Source: a virus. From it: a stretch of DNA of 61,096 bases. The position numbers were made by a program, and so were the translations under genes. The notes under the pieces were generated by a model. The model did no database searches and was not told the origin of the DNA. It was given only the letters and a program-made list of their open reading frames with translations. Below, piece by piece: positions 16,229-22,747 of the stretch. The stretch lies in the IMG/VR virus record IMGVR_UViG_3300044633_000159, positions 1 through 61,096 of that record; one strand, given 5' to 3'. How positions within the stretch are numbered: the first letter of the stretch is position 1; each line of letters starts with the position of its first letter.

Positions 16229-16257
16229 AAAAGACCCACCTTTCACAGTGGGCCCTT
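16229..16257 (-). terminator. Rho-independent terminator after the VWA gene
   Basis: On the minus strand GGCCCAC pairs with GTGGGTC around a TGTGAAAG loop and is followed by TTTTT. It closes the MoxR-VWA transcription unit. Confidence 0.85.
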
Positions 16258-16268
16258 TAAATTCTTTA

Positions 16269-17696
16269 CTAATTAGATTTTTTACTTTTTTTACCTTCGT
16301 CAACTACGACTTTACCTTCTTCTGAATAAGAGGTTACAGAACTATCATAGGATACTTGAACTTGTTTACCACCGGTTTTAACACATAAGTCTTTTAACTC
16401 AGTACTAAACTGCATTAAAGATACTGCATTAACCTTGTATGGTAAACTATCATAACCTACTCTATCTTCACCATCGTTAATAATTAAGATTTCAGGTTTT
16501 TCTACTGACAGATCTATGTCTAAGTTATGTAGTCTTTGCTTAGATATTTCTTGTGATATATGAGTAACTATGCCACCTATATCGGTAGTACCACCGTTTG
16601 GATTATTAGAAAACCATTTCCAGAAATCCATTACGTCTTCTCTGTTTTTAAGATGATGAAAATTCAAATGTTCAGACCTATATACAAAGTAACTGAAGAA
16701 CACTTCGGCTTCTTCCTTCATAACATACCGCAAACGGTCGATGAGTATAGCATTAACCCATATCTGTTTCTCAGGGTCATCCATACTGCCAGAAAAATCT
16801 AATAATATAATTATTTTCTGCTTTTGTTCTTTACGGTCAACAGGTACATTAACAGTTAAGTCTTTAGTTAAGAACTTAGTACGAAAGTTTGGAAACATTT
16901 TTTGGTATAACTCGATCTGACTAAACTGAGCATAGTCACGCATAATCTTTTTAGCATACTGATCAGAGTTGGATACAAGTTTTTCATCAACTTCTTTTTC
17001 AACCTTGAACTGATCGCCAAGTTTACCGACAATAGATATTTTATCTAGTATATCCATTTTACGCTGTTTACTTAACTCGTTAAAGTCAAGTTGTTCGTTT
17101 ATACTAGGATCAGAATAGGTTGCTCTATCAAAGTCTAAGGTTGTTTCATACTGTAGATCACCTTCTTCTTTTAATTTACCGTCTTGATAAACAGGAGCAC
17201 CACTTATTTGCTTGAATATAGCTATCGCTTGTTCTAACGGAGTATTACCTGGTATAAACTTTTCGAATATAGAGTCATACAAAGATTTTTTAGCTTCATA
17301 GTCTTGCTGTTGACTATCGGAAAGAGAATCAAAGTCTGAGAATTTTTCACTAATATATTCTTTTTCATCTATCATCTTGAAGTAACATACTCTAGCTAAG
17401 TCTTTAATAGTATCTATGGATTTTTCATTCCATACATTAGACTTTATTTTAATATCTGCTTTTGTAGGCGTTAAGTAAGTTACTGGATCTTTAACGAATA
17501 AATCTGAGTTATCATCTTCATCATAAGCGCCAGACCAAGAGTAGTTAGTCCATACACTCGGTTGCCAAGAGTATGAACTATATCTACTTTTACTTTTACT
17601 TTTACCACCATAACCATAACCATAACTTCCGTAGTTGTCATACTCAGACACATACTCGTCTTCGTCACCCCAATAAGAATTTTTAAATCTGCTCAT
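16269..17696 (-). CDS. VWA-domain protein (CobT-like C terminus), partner of the MoxR ATPase
   Basis: The 475-residue protein has a low-complexity Ser/Tyr/Gly N terminus (about residues 15-60), a helical middle, and a C-terminal von Willebrand A domain. The metal-ion-dependent adhesion site is visible: LLDFSGSMD near 300, GGTTDIG near 370 and INDGED near 407. MoxR-type AAA+ ATPases act with such VWA proteins to remodel or insert metal into target complexes; cobaltochelatase CobS-CobT is the best-known case and CobS-like genes are known from marine phages. The gene is 18 bases downstream of the ATPase gene and ends at a terminator, so the pair forms a transcription unit. The target is unknown. 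Confidence 0.85.
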   Translation of the reverse strand: MSRFKNSYWGDEDEYVSEYDNYGSYGYGYGGKSKSKSRYSSYSWQPSVWTNYSWSGAYDEDDNSDLFVKDPVTYLTPTKADIKIKSNVWNEKSIDTIKDLARVCYFKMIDEKEYISEKFSDFDSLSDSQQQDYEAKKSLYDSIFEKFIPGNTPLEQAIAIFKQISGAPVYQDGKLKEEGDLQYETTLDFDRATYSDPSINEQLDFNELSKQRKMDILDKISIVGKLGDQFKVEKEVDEKLVSNSDQYAKKIMRDYAQFSQIELYQKMFPNFRTKFLTKDLTVNVPVDRKEQKQKIIILLDFSGSMDDPEKQIWVNAILIDRLRYVMKEEAEVFFSYFVYRSEHLNFHHLKNREDVMDFWKWFSNNPNGGTTDIGGIVTHISQEISKQRLHNLDIDLSVEKPEILIINDGEDRVGYDSLPYKVNAVSLMQFSTELKDLCVKTGGKQVQVSYDSSVTSYSEEGKVVVDEGKKSKKSN

Positions 17697-17714
17697 GTTA
17701 GTTTGTTTTAAGGA

Positions 17715-18746
17715 TTAATCCATTATTGAAGATACAACTTGCTTTTTAGATAACGTAGTATACAACTCTGTAGCAGACTTGATTAAAGACGCATGATTTG
17801 TAGCTAAATCGTCTGACACTGTTAATTTCTTAATATCTCTAATAGCATTAGCCAATAAACCGATGTCATTAGTATATTTAGATTTTTCTTCACCAGTAAT
17901 TAAGTTATTAGCTTGCAACTCGTTAACAATAGCACCTAAGTCATCAGATAATTTTCTGAACTTTAATGTACTTTGATATTTCTTAAGAGTCTCAGCGATT
18001 AATGCAGGTTTTTTAGAGAACTCAGCGATAAAGTTTAATGAGTCTGGACCACATTCTTCGTATACTGTATAAGCAGTAACTGCAACCCTTGGAGATATAG
18101 TAATACCACCACGATGATATTCTTGAAGTAGATAAGGTATAATAGGATCTACATTGCCTTCGCCAAACTTAGTTTCTAACAACTTGTTATAACTAGCTTC
18201 AGTATAATTATCCCATACGACATTTAATTCTAACGGAAAACGCTCCATTAACGCTTTTAAAGATGCATTCTTAGAGAATTCTTCACGAGTTCTATTAGTA
18301 CAACAGATAATAAACTTTGTTTTAATAGGAAAGATCTGCGTACCGTTTCTGAATATCTTAGAAGATAATATATCTTTTAATTGCTCGAGGATAAAGTCTG
18401 GAGCATCGAATAATTCTTCAAAAATAACATACTCATGATTCATAAATGAATTCTCAACAAGGTATTCGATTTTACCTGTTTTCTCGAACGTAGGTATATC
18501 TAAACCGCCGAATAGTCTGTCAGTGGTCATACCTGTACCCATTGTAATAACGTAAGGATTAATGCCTTTTTCAGCAAGATACGCCATTGTTAATTCTGAT
18601 TTACCATGTCCACCAGGACCGTACAAGACGATGTTTTTACCTGTCTTCAACCCAATATCTAAGATATTAAGTGATTTGTCCATGAATACGAAGTCTGCGC
18701 CTACGCCAGATACTTCTACCGCTGTTGATTTTTTAGCTTTCGCCAT
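17715..18746 (-). CDS. MoxR-family AAA+ ATPase (CobS-like)
   Basis: The 343-residue protein has Walker A LYGPGGHGKSE near residues 42-52, a region matching the MoxR insert (TTDRLFGGLDIP), Walker B YVIFEELFDAP near 107 and sensor 1 IICCTNRTREEF near 148, and an arginine in LMERFPLEL typical of the finger region. The C-terminal 100 residues form a helical lid. It couples ATP hydrolysis to action of the VWA partner encoded just downstream. The upstream leader carries a hairpin and the tRNA-like element. Confidence 0.88.
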   Translation of the reverse strand: MAKAKKSTAVEVSGVGADFVFMDKSLNILDIGLKTGKNIVLYGPGGHGKSELTMAYLAEKGINPYVITMGTGMTTDRLFGGLDIPTFEKTGKIEYLVENSFMNHEYVIFEELFDAPDFILEQLKDILSSKIFRNGTQIFPIKTKFIICCTNRTREEFSKNASLKALMERFPLELNVVWDNYTEASYNKLLETKFGEGNVDPIIPYLLQEYHRGGITISPRVAVTAYTVYEECGPDSLNFIAEFSKKPALIAETLKKYQSTLKFRKLSDDLGAIVNELQANNLITGEEKSKYTNDIGLLANAIRDIKKLTVSDDLATNHASLIKSATELYTTLSKKQVVSSIMD

Positions 18747-18775
18747 AATTAAAATGTATTAAAGGGTTTAATAAG

Positions 18776-18792
18776 GTTACCACTATGGTAAC
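18776..18792 (-). terminator. Short hairpin downstream of the tRNA-like element
   Basis: GTTACC and GGTAAC pair around ATAGT. There is no long T tract, so it may be a processing signal or leader hairpin of the ATPase gene rather than a true terminator. Confidence 0.4.
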
Positions 18793-18795
18793 TTC

Positions 18796-18860
18796 GTGAT
18801 TAAGAAGGACTCGAACCTTCAACTCAGTCTATGTCCCTGAGTCATCGCCTGATTTAATCG
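18796..18860 (-). tRNA. tRNA-like element lacking a normal D arm, CAU in the loop
   Basis: On the minus strand a perfect T arm (GAAGG, TTCGAGT, CCTTC) is followed by TTAATC, which pairs with GATTAA 55 bases upstream to make an acceptor stem; the terminal pair is a C-A mismatch as in bacterial initiator tRNA. Between them CTCAG and CTGAG enclose GGACATAGA, with CAT at the anticodon place. Only 12 bases remain where the D arm should be, and the base before CAT is A instead of T. At 65 bases this is either a degenerate tRNA, a tRNA mimic, or chance pairing beside a real T arm. Confidence 0.4.
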
Positions 18861-18881
18861 ACCAACACGCCTTATCGAGCG

Positions 18882-18890
18882 TGTATAGCA
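18882..18890 (-). promoter_or_regulatory. TGCTATACA element upstream of the tRNA-like locus
   Basis: TGCTATACA resembles an extended -10 box (TGnTATAnT). It lies 21 bases upstream of the tRNA-like element, close to the 23-base spacing of the same box upstream of the split tRNA at 20115. It also occurs next to five GGACTT promoters. Confidence 0.5.
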
Positions 18891-18892
18891 AG

Positions 18893-19081
18893 CTATTTAC
18901 GTCGCCACGCTTTATGTACTTTAGCACTAAGCTCTTGACTAACTATTTGAATTGTATTACCTGTTTTATGCTCAATAATAGGTATATAACTATAGGTTTT
19001 TGTAGTAGAACATTCTACACAACTTTTATATCCTAGACCTAGTCTTACTGGATGCAACTCATTACCACATCTACAATACAT
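18893..19081 (-). CDS. Small zinc-ribbon-like protein, unknown
   Basis: The 62-residue protein has CRCGNELHPVRLGLGYKSC followed by VECS, two Cys pairs that fit a zinc ribbon, and a second half with HKTGNTIQI and a basic end KVHKAWRRK. Small proteins of this layout are common in phages, function unknown. Nucleic-acid binding is a reasonable guess. Confidence 0.7.
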   Translation of the reverse strand: MYCRCGNELHPVRLGLGYKSCVECSTTKTYSYIPIIEHKTGNTIQIVSQELSAKVHKAWRRK

Positions 19082-19090
19082 ACTAATTAT

Positions 19091-19318
19091 TTAAGGTTTA
19101 ACAAACTCGAACTCGTAATTATATTCTGCTAAATTAATATCAGACTCTCTTGTTTCCATTTGAGCATCGATAGCAATATTGAATATTGAATTTCTAATAA
19201 ACTGAGCAACTATCTGTCTCTCAGGAAATGTACACTTAACTAATGGTTTGCCATTGTAAGTCCAGTAGCCGTTTTTTACTTTGATTTTTGCTTGCATGTT
19301 GTTAATTTTTTCGTTCAC
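19091..19318 (-). CDS. Small basic protein, unknown
   Basis: A 75-residue protein (MNEKINNMQAKIKVKNGYWT start) with a beta-like first half and an acidic end. It lies directly downstream of promoter-like element copy 2 (GATAAT at 19323-19328), so it should be first in its transcript. No family is recognised. Confidence 0.64.
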   Translation of the reverse strand: MNEKINNMQAKIKVKNGYWTYNGKPLVKCTFPERQIVAQFIRNSIFNIAIDAQMETRESDINLAEYNYEFEFVKP

Positions 19319-19322
19319 GTAT

Positions 19323-19350
19323 ATTATCCTACTAAAATATTATATAGTCC
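19323..19350 (-). promoter_or_regulatory. GGACTA / 16 bases / GATAAT promoter-like element, copy 2
   Basis: CACGGACTA and GATAAT are separated by 16 bases on the minus strand, with ATATACG after the second box as in other copies. The first box ends in A instead of T. It would drive the 75-residue gene at 19091-19318. Confidence 0.6.
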
Positions 19351-19434
19351 GTGCAGATTAACAAGCACAGTATATGTAATAACTACTAAGATAACAACTA
19401 CTAATAATACTATTGATTCTCTGTTTTCTTTCAC
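19324..19434 (-). CDS. 36-residue membrane peptide, doubtful
   Basis: A GTG-initiated frame encodes a single hydrophobic helix (ESIVLLVVVILVVITYTVLV) with a charged start. It ends within the promoter-like element. The GTG start and lack of a ribosome-binding site make it uncertain; the strong membrane character argues it is not random. Confidence 0.4.
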   Translation of the reverse strand: MKENRESIVLLVVVILVVITYTVLVNLHGLYNILVG

Positions 19435-19450
19435 TGTATTTAATATTTAG

Positions 19451-19490
19451 TGTCCACAGTAGGAATCGAACCTACGACCTGATGATTATG
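19451..19490 (-). tRNA. 3' half of an interrupted tRNA (anticodon CAU)
   Basis: On the minus strand this gives CATAA (anticodon and loop), TCATC (3' anticodon stem), AGGTC variable loop, a perfect T arm (GTAGG, TTCGATT, CCTAC), the acceptor strand TGTGGAC and discriminator A. The acceptor strand pairs perfectly over seven bases with GTCCACA of the 5' half at 20109-20115. Beyond the anticodon (towards 19500) the sequence no longer fits a tRNA. The HNH gene lies between the halves. Confidence 0.72.
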
Positions 19491-19558
19491 TAGCTCAAAT
19501 GGTTAAAATAGTTTATTTATGTGTAATAATATAACTATATAACTAAACGAATTGAAAA

Positions 19559-20104
19559 ATGGAAAAAGAAAAACTACAAGAACAAATATTATTGTCTAAG
19601 TCATCTAGAGAAATAGCTAAACATTTTGATGTTAGCCAAAGCACTATAAGATATTGGACAAAAAAATACCAATTAAGTATGCTGTTTAATAGCGAATATA
19701 ATGGTTTAAAGTGTAGAGTTTGTAACTCTTCATTAGTAAATATGCAGAAAGTTTACTGTTCAAATAACTGCAAAGTAAAAGGTCATTATATTAATTCTAA
19801 AAACAATACTAATTCTGTATATAGTCAAGAAAGTAGAGGTATAGAGCGTAAAAAACACTTTATGAACATACTAGGTGGTAAATGCAATTCTTGCGGTTAT
19901 AATAAGAATATTACCGCGTTAGAATTCCACCATGTAGATCCAACTACTAAAAAACTACAACTAAACATGAGAACTTTTTCCAATAATTCAATGAACGTTT
20001 TAATTGAAGAGGTTTACAAGTGTGAATTACTATGTGCTAATTGCCATAGAGAACACCATAATCCTCGTTTTAACTACTTTATTCAATCTGCTCTAACCGA
20101 CTGA
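19559..20104 (+). CDS. HNH homing-type endonuclease inserted in a tRNA gene
   Basis: The 181-residue protein has an N-terminal helix-turn-helix (SSREIAKHFDVSQSTIRYWT, residues about 16-35), a Cys4 zinc module (CRVC near 52 and CSNNC near 68) and a C-terminal HNH nuclease (CNSCGYN near 110, LEFHHVD near 122, CELLCANCHREHH near 154-166). This layout is typical of mobile HNH endonucleases in phages. It is the only plus-strand gene inside the minus arm. Its last codons and TGA stop lie inside the 5' half of the interrupted tRNA. It probably inserted here together with flanking tRNA-like sequence. Confidence 0.9.
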   Translation: MEKEKLQEQILLSKSSREIAKHFDVSQSTIRYWTKKYQLSMLFNSEYNGLKCRVCNSSLVNMQKVYCSNNCKVKGHYINSKNNTNSVYSQESRGIERKKHFMNILGGKCNSCGYNKNITALEFHHVDPTTKKLQLNMRTFSNNSMNVLIEEVYKCELLCANCHREHHNPRFNYFIQSALTD

Positions 20105-20115
20105 GCTATGTGGAC
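20084..20115 (-). tRNA. 5' half of the interrupted tRNA
   Basis: On the minus strand: acceptor GTCCACA, TA, D arm GCTC-AGTCGGTTA-GAGC (perfect four-pair stem with the GG of the D loop), A26, and then GAT..., the first three bases of an anticodon stem that would match TCATC of the 3' half. The next bases (TG, then AAT) do not continue the stem, so the break lies in the anticodon stem or loop. The sequence overlaps the end of the HNH gene on the other strand. Whether the tRNA is restored by splicing or is dead cannot be decided from sequence. Confidence 0.75.
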
Positions 20116-20138
20116 TACCGAGATTACCTAGCGCTACG

Positions 20139-20147
20139 TGTATAGCA
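20139..20147 (-). promoter_or_regulatory. TGCTATACA element upstream of the split tRNA
   Basis: TGCTATACA with extended -10 character lies 23 bases upstream of the tRNA 5' end and is the likely promoter of the original tRNA gene. Confidence 0.5.
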
Positions 20148-20154
20148 CTACGCT

Positions 20155-20646
20155 CTACCTATCCATAAGCGATTGTAATTTTTTTAACATCGGTAATAAT
20201 TCGCTGAACATCTCGGCACGCTTTTGTTGCTCATCAAGTGTTTTCTGCGTAGGCATCTCACGTGCTTTGATCCATTTACCATTTTTAAATACCTTTATAT
20301 TTCTATAATAAAAGTCTCCGTTAGGTAATAACTCATGATCTTCATTGGTAACGATCTGACCATACTTAGTCCAGACACCTAGAGCAAAACCTCGACGCTC
20401 AGCTTCTTTGGTCATCTCTAATACCTTGCAACAATCACTACTTGCTGGTACAGTTATAGATGGTTGTTTACCATTATCTATATCCATCCAGAATACGTGA
20501 CCTTGATTGGTTAAATTCCAAGGAAATGCTGATTTAAGGTCGATATCCATATCGATACACTTTCCTAGTTCTTCTTGATTTCTAAATCTTAAGAACTCTT
20601 CTACAAATAATTCTTTCTGTACTCTTGTTAACTTGCTAATTTTCAT
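20155..20646 (-). CDS. Hypothetical protein, 163 residues
   Basis: A protein with a helical N terminus, a central beta-rich part (GHVFWMDIDNGKQPSITVPA, GFALGVWTKYGQI) and a C-terminal helix. It contains two adjacent Cys (SSDCCKVLEM). I do not recognise it. It is the first clear gene upstream of the tRNA locus and ends eight bases from the TGCTATACA element. Confidence 0.66.
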   Translation of the reverse strand: MKISKLTRVQKELFVEEFLRFRNQEELGKCIDMDIDLKSAFPWNLTNQGHVFWMDIDNGKQPSITVPASSDCCKVLEMTKEAERRGFALGVWTKYGQIVTNEDHELLPNGDFYYRNIKVFKNGKWIKAREMPTQKTLDEQQKRAEMFSELLPMLKKLQSLMDR

Positions 20647-20648
20647 GC

Positions 20649-20900
20649 TTATTTAATATTAATGGTTAATGACTGAAATCCTTGTTCTGTACTTACATGC
20701 TTGTGATTCCACAATCGAGTGCAAGCGAACTTCTTACTCTTACTAAACGTAGACTTTTGTCTAGTTGGTAACCTAAACCATTCAGAGTTCGTTAGTCCGC
20801 TGCATCTTCTCTCTTGTGAGTTTAAACGCCTATGCTCGTTTATTCTATCTCTTTTTAAATTCTTAATATACTCGTGGGCAATTACTGCTGCTGCTTCCAT
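20649..20900 (-). CDS. Very basic small protein, unknown
   Basis: An 83-residue protein rich in Arg and Lys (IKNLKRDRINEHRRLNSQER, STFSKSKKFACTRLW). It begins two bases after the end of the 52-residue gene upstream. Nucleic-acid binding is likely from charge alone. A 110-codon frame on the opposite strand at 20719-21051 is judged spurious. Confidence 0.58.
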   Translation of the reverse strand: MEAAAVIAHEYIKNLKRDRINEHRRLNSQERRCSGLTNSEWFRLPTRQKSTFSKSKKFACTRLWNHKHVSTEQGFQSLTINIK

Positions 20901-20902
20901 AG

Positions 20903-21061
20903 TTATATATATGTTATTTCTAAATTTAACTTCTCTGTGGTCATGTAACTCGTGGTGTCTAAACCATAGTGTTTATCTACATATTCTTCGATATTTGTAC
21001 CTGTTGGTACTTCGACTATGTTTACTTTACCTTCTGAGTAATCTAATATAGTTATATACAT
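20903..21061 (-). CDS. 52-residue acidic protein, unknown
   Basis: An ATG at 21061 opens a 52-codon frame (MYITILDYSEGKVNIVEVP start) ending two bases before the next gene. The short beta-hairpin start followed by an acidic helix (NIEEYVDKHYG) resembles small phage proteins seen elsewhere, of unknown role. Confidence 0.65.
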   Translation of the reverse strand: MYITILDYSEGKVNIVEVPTGTNIEEYVDKHYGLDTTSYMTTEKLNLEITYI

Positions 21062-21063
21062 AC

Positions 21064-21174
21064 TTAACTTCTTAATGCCGCTCCCGCTGCGTTAGACAAT
21101 TCTCTAAAATTCACTTGTAATTTACTAGCTAACCTAAAGGTTATTAAACTTACTAGTCTTCTGTATTTTCTCAT
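21064..21174 (-). CDS. 36-residue basic peptide
   Basis: A 36-codon frame (MRKYRRLVSLITFRLASKLQ start) ends two bases before the next start. It is a basic amphipathic helix. Tight spacing is the main support. Confidence 0.5.
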   Translation of the reverse strand: MRKYRRLVSLITFRLASKLQVNFRELSNAAGAALRS

Positions 21175-21184
21175 TATATTTAAA

Positions 21185-21361
21185 CTATTGGTTATAAACT
21201 TGATTTACTAAGTCCTCTAATAATACACTACGATCGTAGCCGGATTTCCAGCTACAATCAGTGTATATATACTCAGACATTTCTCTAATCACTTGATCTC
21301 TTTCGCCATATTCAGCGAACGCTTTGAAATGCTCTATGGTACTATCTTTAAATTGACTCAT
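21185..21361 (-). CDS. 58-residue protein, unknown
   Basis: The frame starts one base after the stop of the 65-residue gene and encodes an acidic helical protein (MSQFKDSTIEHFKAFAEYGE start, then DCSWKSGYDRSVLLEDLV). Spacing and codon content fit a real gene. Function unknown. Confidence 0.65.
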   Translation of the reverse strand: MSQFKDSTIEHFKAFAEYGERDQVIREMSEYIYTDCSWKSGYDRSVLLEDLVNQVYNQ

Positions 21362-21362
21362 G

Positions 21363-21560
21363 TTAGTTTAAATCAGATTTTCTAATGAAAGTCCAACCTT
21401 TGTGGTTAAACCATGAAGTTACGCCATCTCGCTCATTCTCGGCATCGTAGATGAAGGCAAATTTAGCTGGGAGGTTACCAATTAGGAAACCAGTGTATTC
21501 GACTTTGTTAAGCCAAATAGTAGACTCGCGTCTTTTGAAAGTTTTAACTGTTGTAGTCAT
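21363..21560 (-). CDS. 65-residue protein, unknown
   Basis: A small basic, beta-like protein (KRRESTIWLNKVEYTGFLIG). It is the first gene downstream of promoter-like element copy 3 and heads a run of tightly packed small genes (21361 down to 20155). Confidence 0.64.
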   Translation of the reverse strand: MTTTVKTFKRRESTIWLNKVEYTGFLIGNLPAKFAFIYDAENERDGVTSWFNHKGWTFIRKSDLN

Positions 21561-21607
21561 AGGTAATAAAGGTATTAAAGTTTAATTATTAAATTATTTC
21601 CACGTAT

Positions 21608-21635
21608 ATTATCTTACTAAAATAATATATAGTCC
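21608..21635 (-). promoter_or_regulatory. GGACTA / 16 bases / GATAAT promoter-like element, copy 3
   Basis: CACACGGACTA, a 16-base spacer ending TTTAGTAA, and GATAATATACG on the minus strand. It lies 48 bases upstream of the 65-residue gene and begins 11 bases after the stop of the acidic gene. Confidence 0.65.
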
Positions 21636-21645
21636 GTGTGGTTGA

Positions 21646-21909
21646 TTATTGCTTCGGTATGGTAAATATAGTTGAATAGAAATCTTCTTCTTCTTCATAC
21701 TCATCATAGTTATCAGGGTATAACTCAGATAGTTCCTCGTAAGTGGGGTCATTAAAAGTATCGAAGGTATGGTGTATACTCACGGTAATAACTTCTATCT
21801 CGTTACCATCCTCGTCTTCTGTAAATCCTTCTTCTATATCGAAGGTTATTACTCCGTTAATTTTCTCGATAATACTTGATAATTCTGGAAATTCTGGAAA
21901 TTCTTGCAT
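21646..21909 (-). CDS. Highly acidic small protein, possible DNA mimic
   Basis: The 87-residue protein is exceptionally rich in Asp and Glu (DIEEGFTEDEDGNEIEV, PTYEELSELYPDNYDEYEEE) with very few basic residues. Small acidic early phage proteins often mimic DNA and block host nucleases or other DNA-binding proteins, as T7 Ocr does. There is no sequence match to a known mimic, so this is inference from charge and early position. It has its own promoter (22030-22057) and a structured leader. Confidence 0.68.
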   Translation of the reverse strand: MQEFPEFPELSSIIEKINGVITFDIEEGFTEDEDGNEIEVITVSIHHTFDTFNDPTYEELSELYPDNYDEYEEEEDFYSTIFTIPKQ

Positions 21910-21951
21910 AAGTAAAAGGTGTTAATTTATTTGTTAGTTTTAAAGTTCCTT

Positions 21952-22023
21952 GAGGGTGTATTACCACGCTTCATCCTGACTATTAACTAGTTAAGACTCG
22001 AAAGGTGTTAATAATTAACCCTC
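21952..22023 (-). promoter_or_regulatory. Structured 5' leader of the acidic gene
   Basis: The leader begins a few bases after the GATAAT box. GAGGGT at its start pairs with ACCCTC near its end, and it contains the palindromes TTAATTATTAA and TTAACTAGTTAA. The remaining 40 bases to the start codon show no clear ribosome-binding site. The fold could stabilise the transcript or regulate translation. Confidence 0.45.
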
Positions 22024-22029
22024 GAATAT

Positions 22030-22072
22030 ATTATCTTACTAAAATTTTAACAAGTCCGTGCGGTGTATAGCA
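22030..22072 (-). promoter_or_regulatory. TGCTATACA plus GGACTT / 16 / GATAAT promoter-like element, copy 4
   Basis: TGCTATACA (22064-22072), then CACGGACTT, 16 bases, and GATAAT (22030-22035) on the minus strand. It would drive the acidic gene at 21646-21909. Confidence 0.7.
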
Positions 22073-22120
22073 GTAACTTGCTGCTTTAATGGCACACCAA
22101 ACCACCAATCTGGAAAAGTG

Positions 22121-22163
22121 TGACATTAGGGTATTAAGTAAGAAGAGTAACAGGCTATTGTCA
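22121..22163. promoter_or_regulatory. Long-spaced inverted repeat, copy B
   Basis: TGACATTAG and CTATTGTCA with outer boxes 38 bases apart, the same as copies A and C. It lies between the stop codon of the 71-residue gene (which it touches) and the acidic gene's promoter. Confidence 0.55.
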
Positions 22164-22376
22164 CAGTTTTTTATCTCCATACTTGCAGTAAAATAACTTA
22201 TCTATTGACTCGTAGTTGACTCCATACTCAGTAACTATGGCTTGGAATACACTATCCACCCATTGCCACTCACTATCTAGTGACTCGTCACCACAATCCG
22301 CATAAAAGTTGATCGCTTGACCATGTTTGGTGATTATTATCCACCCTTCTTGTAATACTATTCTACCGTATTCCAT
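22161..22376 (-). CDS. 71-residue acidic protein, unknown
   Basis: A protein with GRIVLQEGWIIITKHGQAIN (beta-like) and a Trp/Asp/Glu-rich middle (SLDSEWQWVDSVFQAIV). It lies downstream of the terminator that ends paralogue 1, so it needs readthrough or an unseen promoter. No family is recognised. Confidence 0.64.
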   Translation of the reverse strand: MEYGRIVLQEGWIIITKHGQAINFYADCGDESLDSEWQWVDSVFQAIVTEYGVNYESIDKLFYCKYGDKKL

Positions 22377-22395
22377 GTTTTTAAAATTAAAGTTT

Positions 22396-22420
22396 AAAAA
22401 AAAGCCGCCCGAAGGCGACT
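22396..22420 (-). terminator. Terminator after paralogue 1
   Basis: GTCGCC and GGCGGC pair around TTCG and run into eight T on the minus strand. Confidence 0.9.
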
Positions 22421-22431
22421 TATTTGACTAA

Positions 22432-22728
22432 TTATACTAATTCTGGTAACGCTCTAACGAAAGCGGGAAGATTGTTAGTATTGGTATAACTCCCGTACTT
22501 CTCGAAGCATGGCATGAGGTCGAATTTCGCTTTTAAAGCGTTATATACCTTATCATGGTCGTAGGTACATAGTACGTTTTTAGCGTTGGTAAAGGAAATA
22601 ACTGTGTTAGTTCCTATTAATGACTTGCGAATAACAAAGCGCTTAGTTGTAATAGCGTTTTTAGTTGTTACTACTGCTACAGGAGCTGCCACTGGCGCTA
22701 CGACTGTATTGGTTTTTACTTTGGACAT
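22432..22728 (-). CDS. Paralogue 1 of a four-copy small protein family
   Basis: The 98-residue protein starts at ATG 22728 (MSKVKTNTVV); the longer frame upstream runs through the promoter and is rejected. After an Ala/Val/Pro linker comes a core of about 70 residues shared by four adjacent genes: TTKRFVIRKSLIGTNTVISF, TYDHDKVYNALKAKFDLMPC and YGSYTNTNNLPAFVRALPEL. The core is basic, soluble and has one invariant Cys. Family and function are not recognised. The cassette has its own promoter, leader hairpin and terminator. Confidence 0.82.
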   Translation of the reverse strand: MSKVKTNTVVAPVAAPVAVVTTKNAITTKRFVIRKSLIGTNTVISFTNAKNVLCTYDHDKVYNALKAKFDLMPCFEKYGSYTNTNNLPAFVRALPELV

Positions 22729-22747
22729 AGGTAATAAATTATGGTTA

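Noticed and set aside
19491-20083. Definite group I intron in the tRNA
   Set aside because: Placement near the anticodon fits, but I could not identify the P3-P7 core by eye and the exon edges do not rebuild a perfect anticodon stem. It is left as an open question.
20719-21051. 110-codon plus-strand frame
   Set aside because: It is Leu/Tyr/Ser-rich, opposite to two well-spaced minus-strand genes, with no ribosome-binding site or partner genes on that strand.
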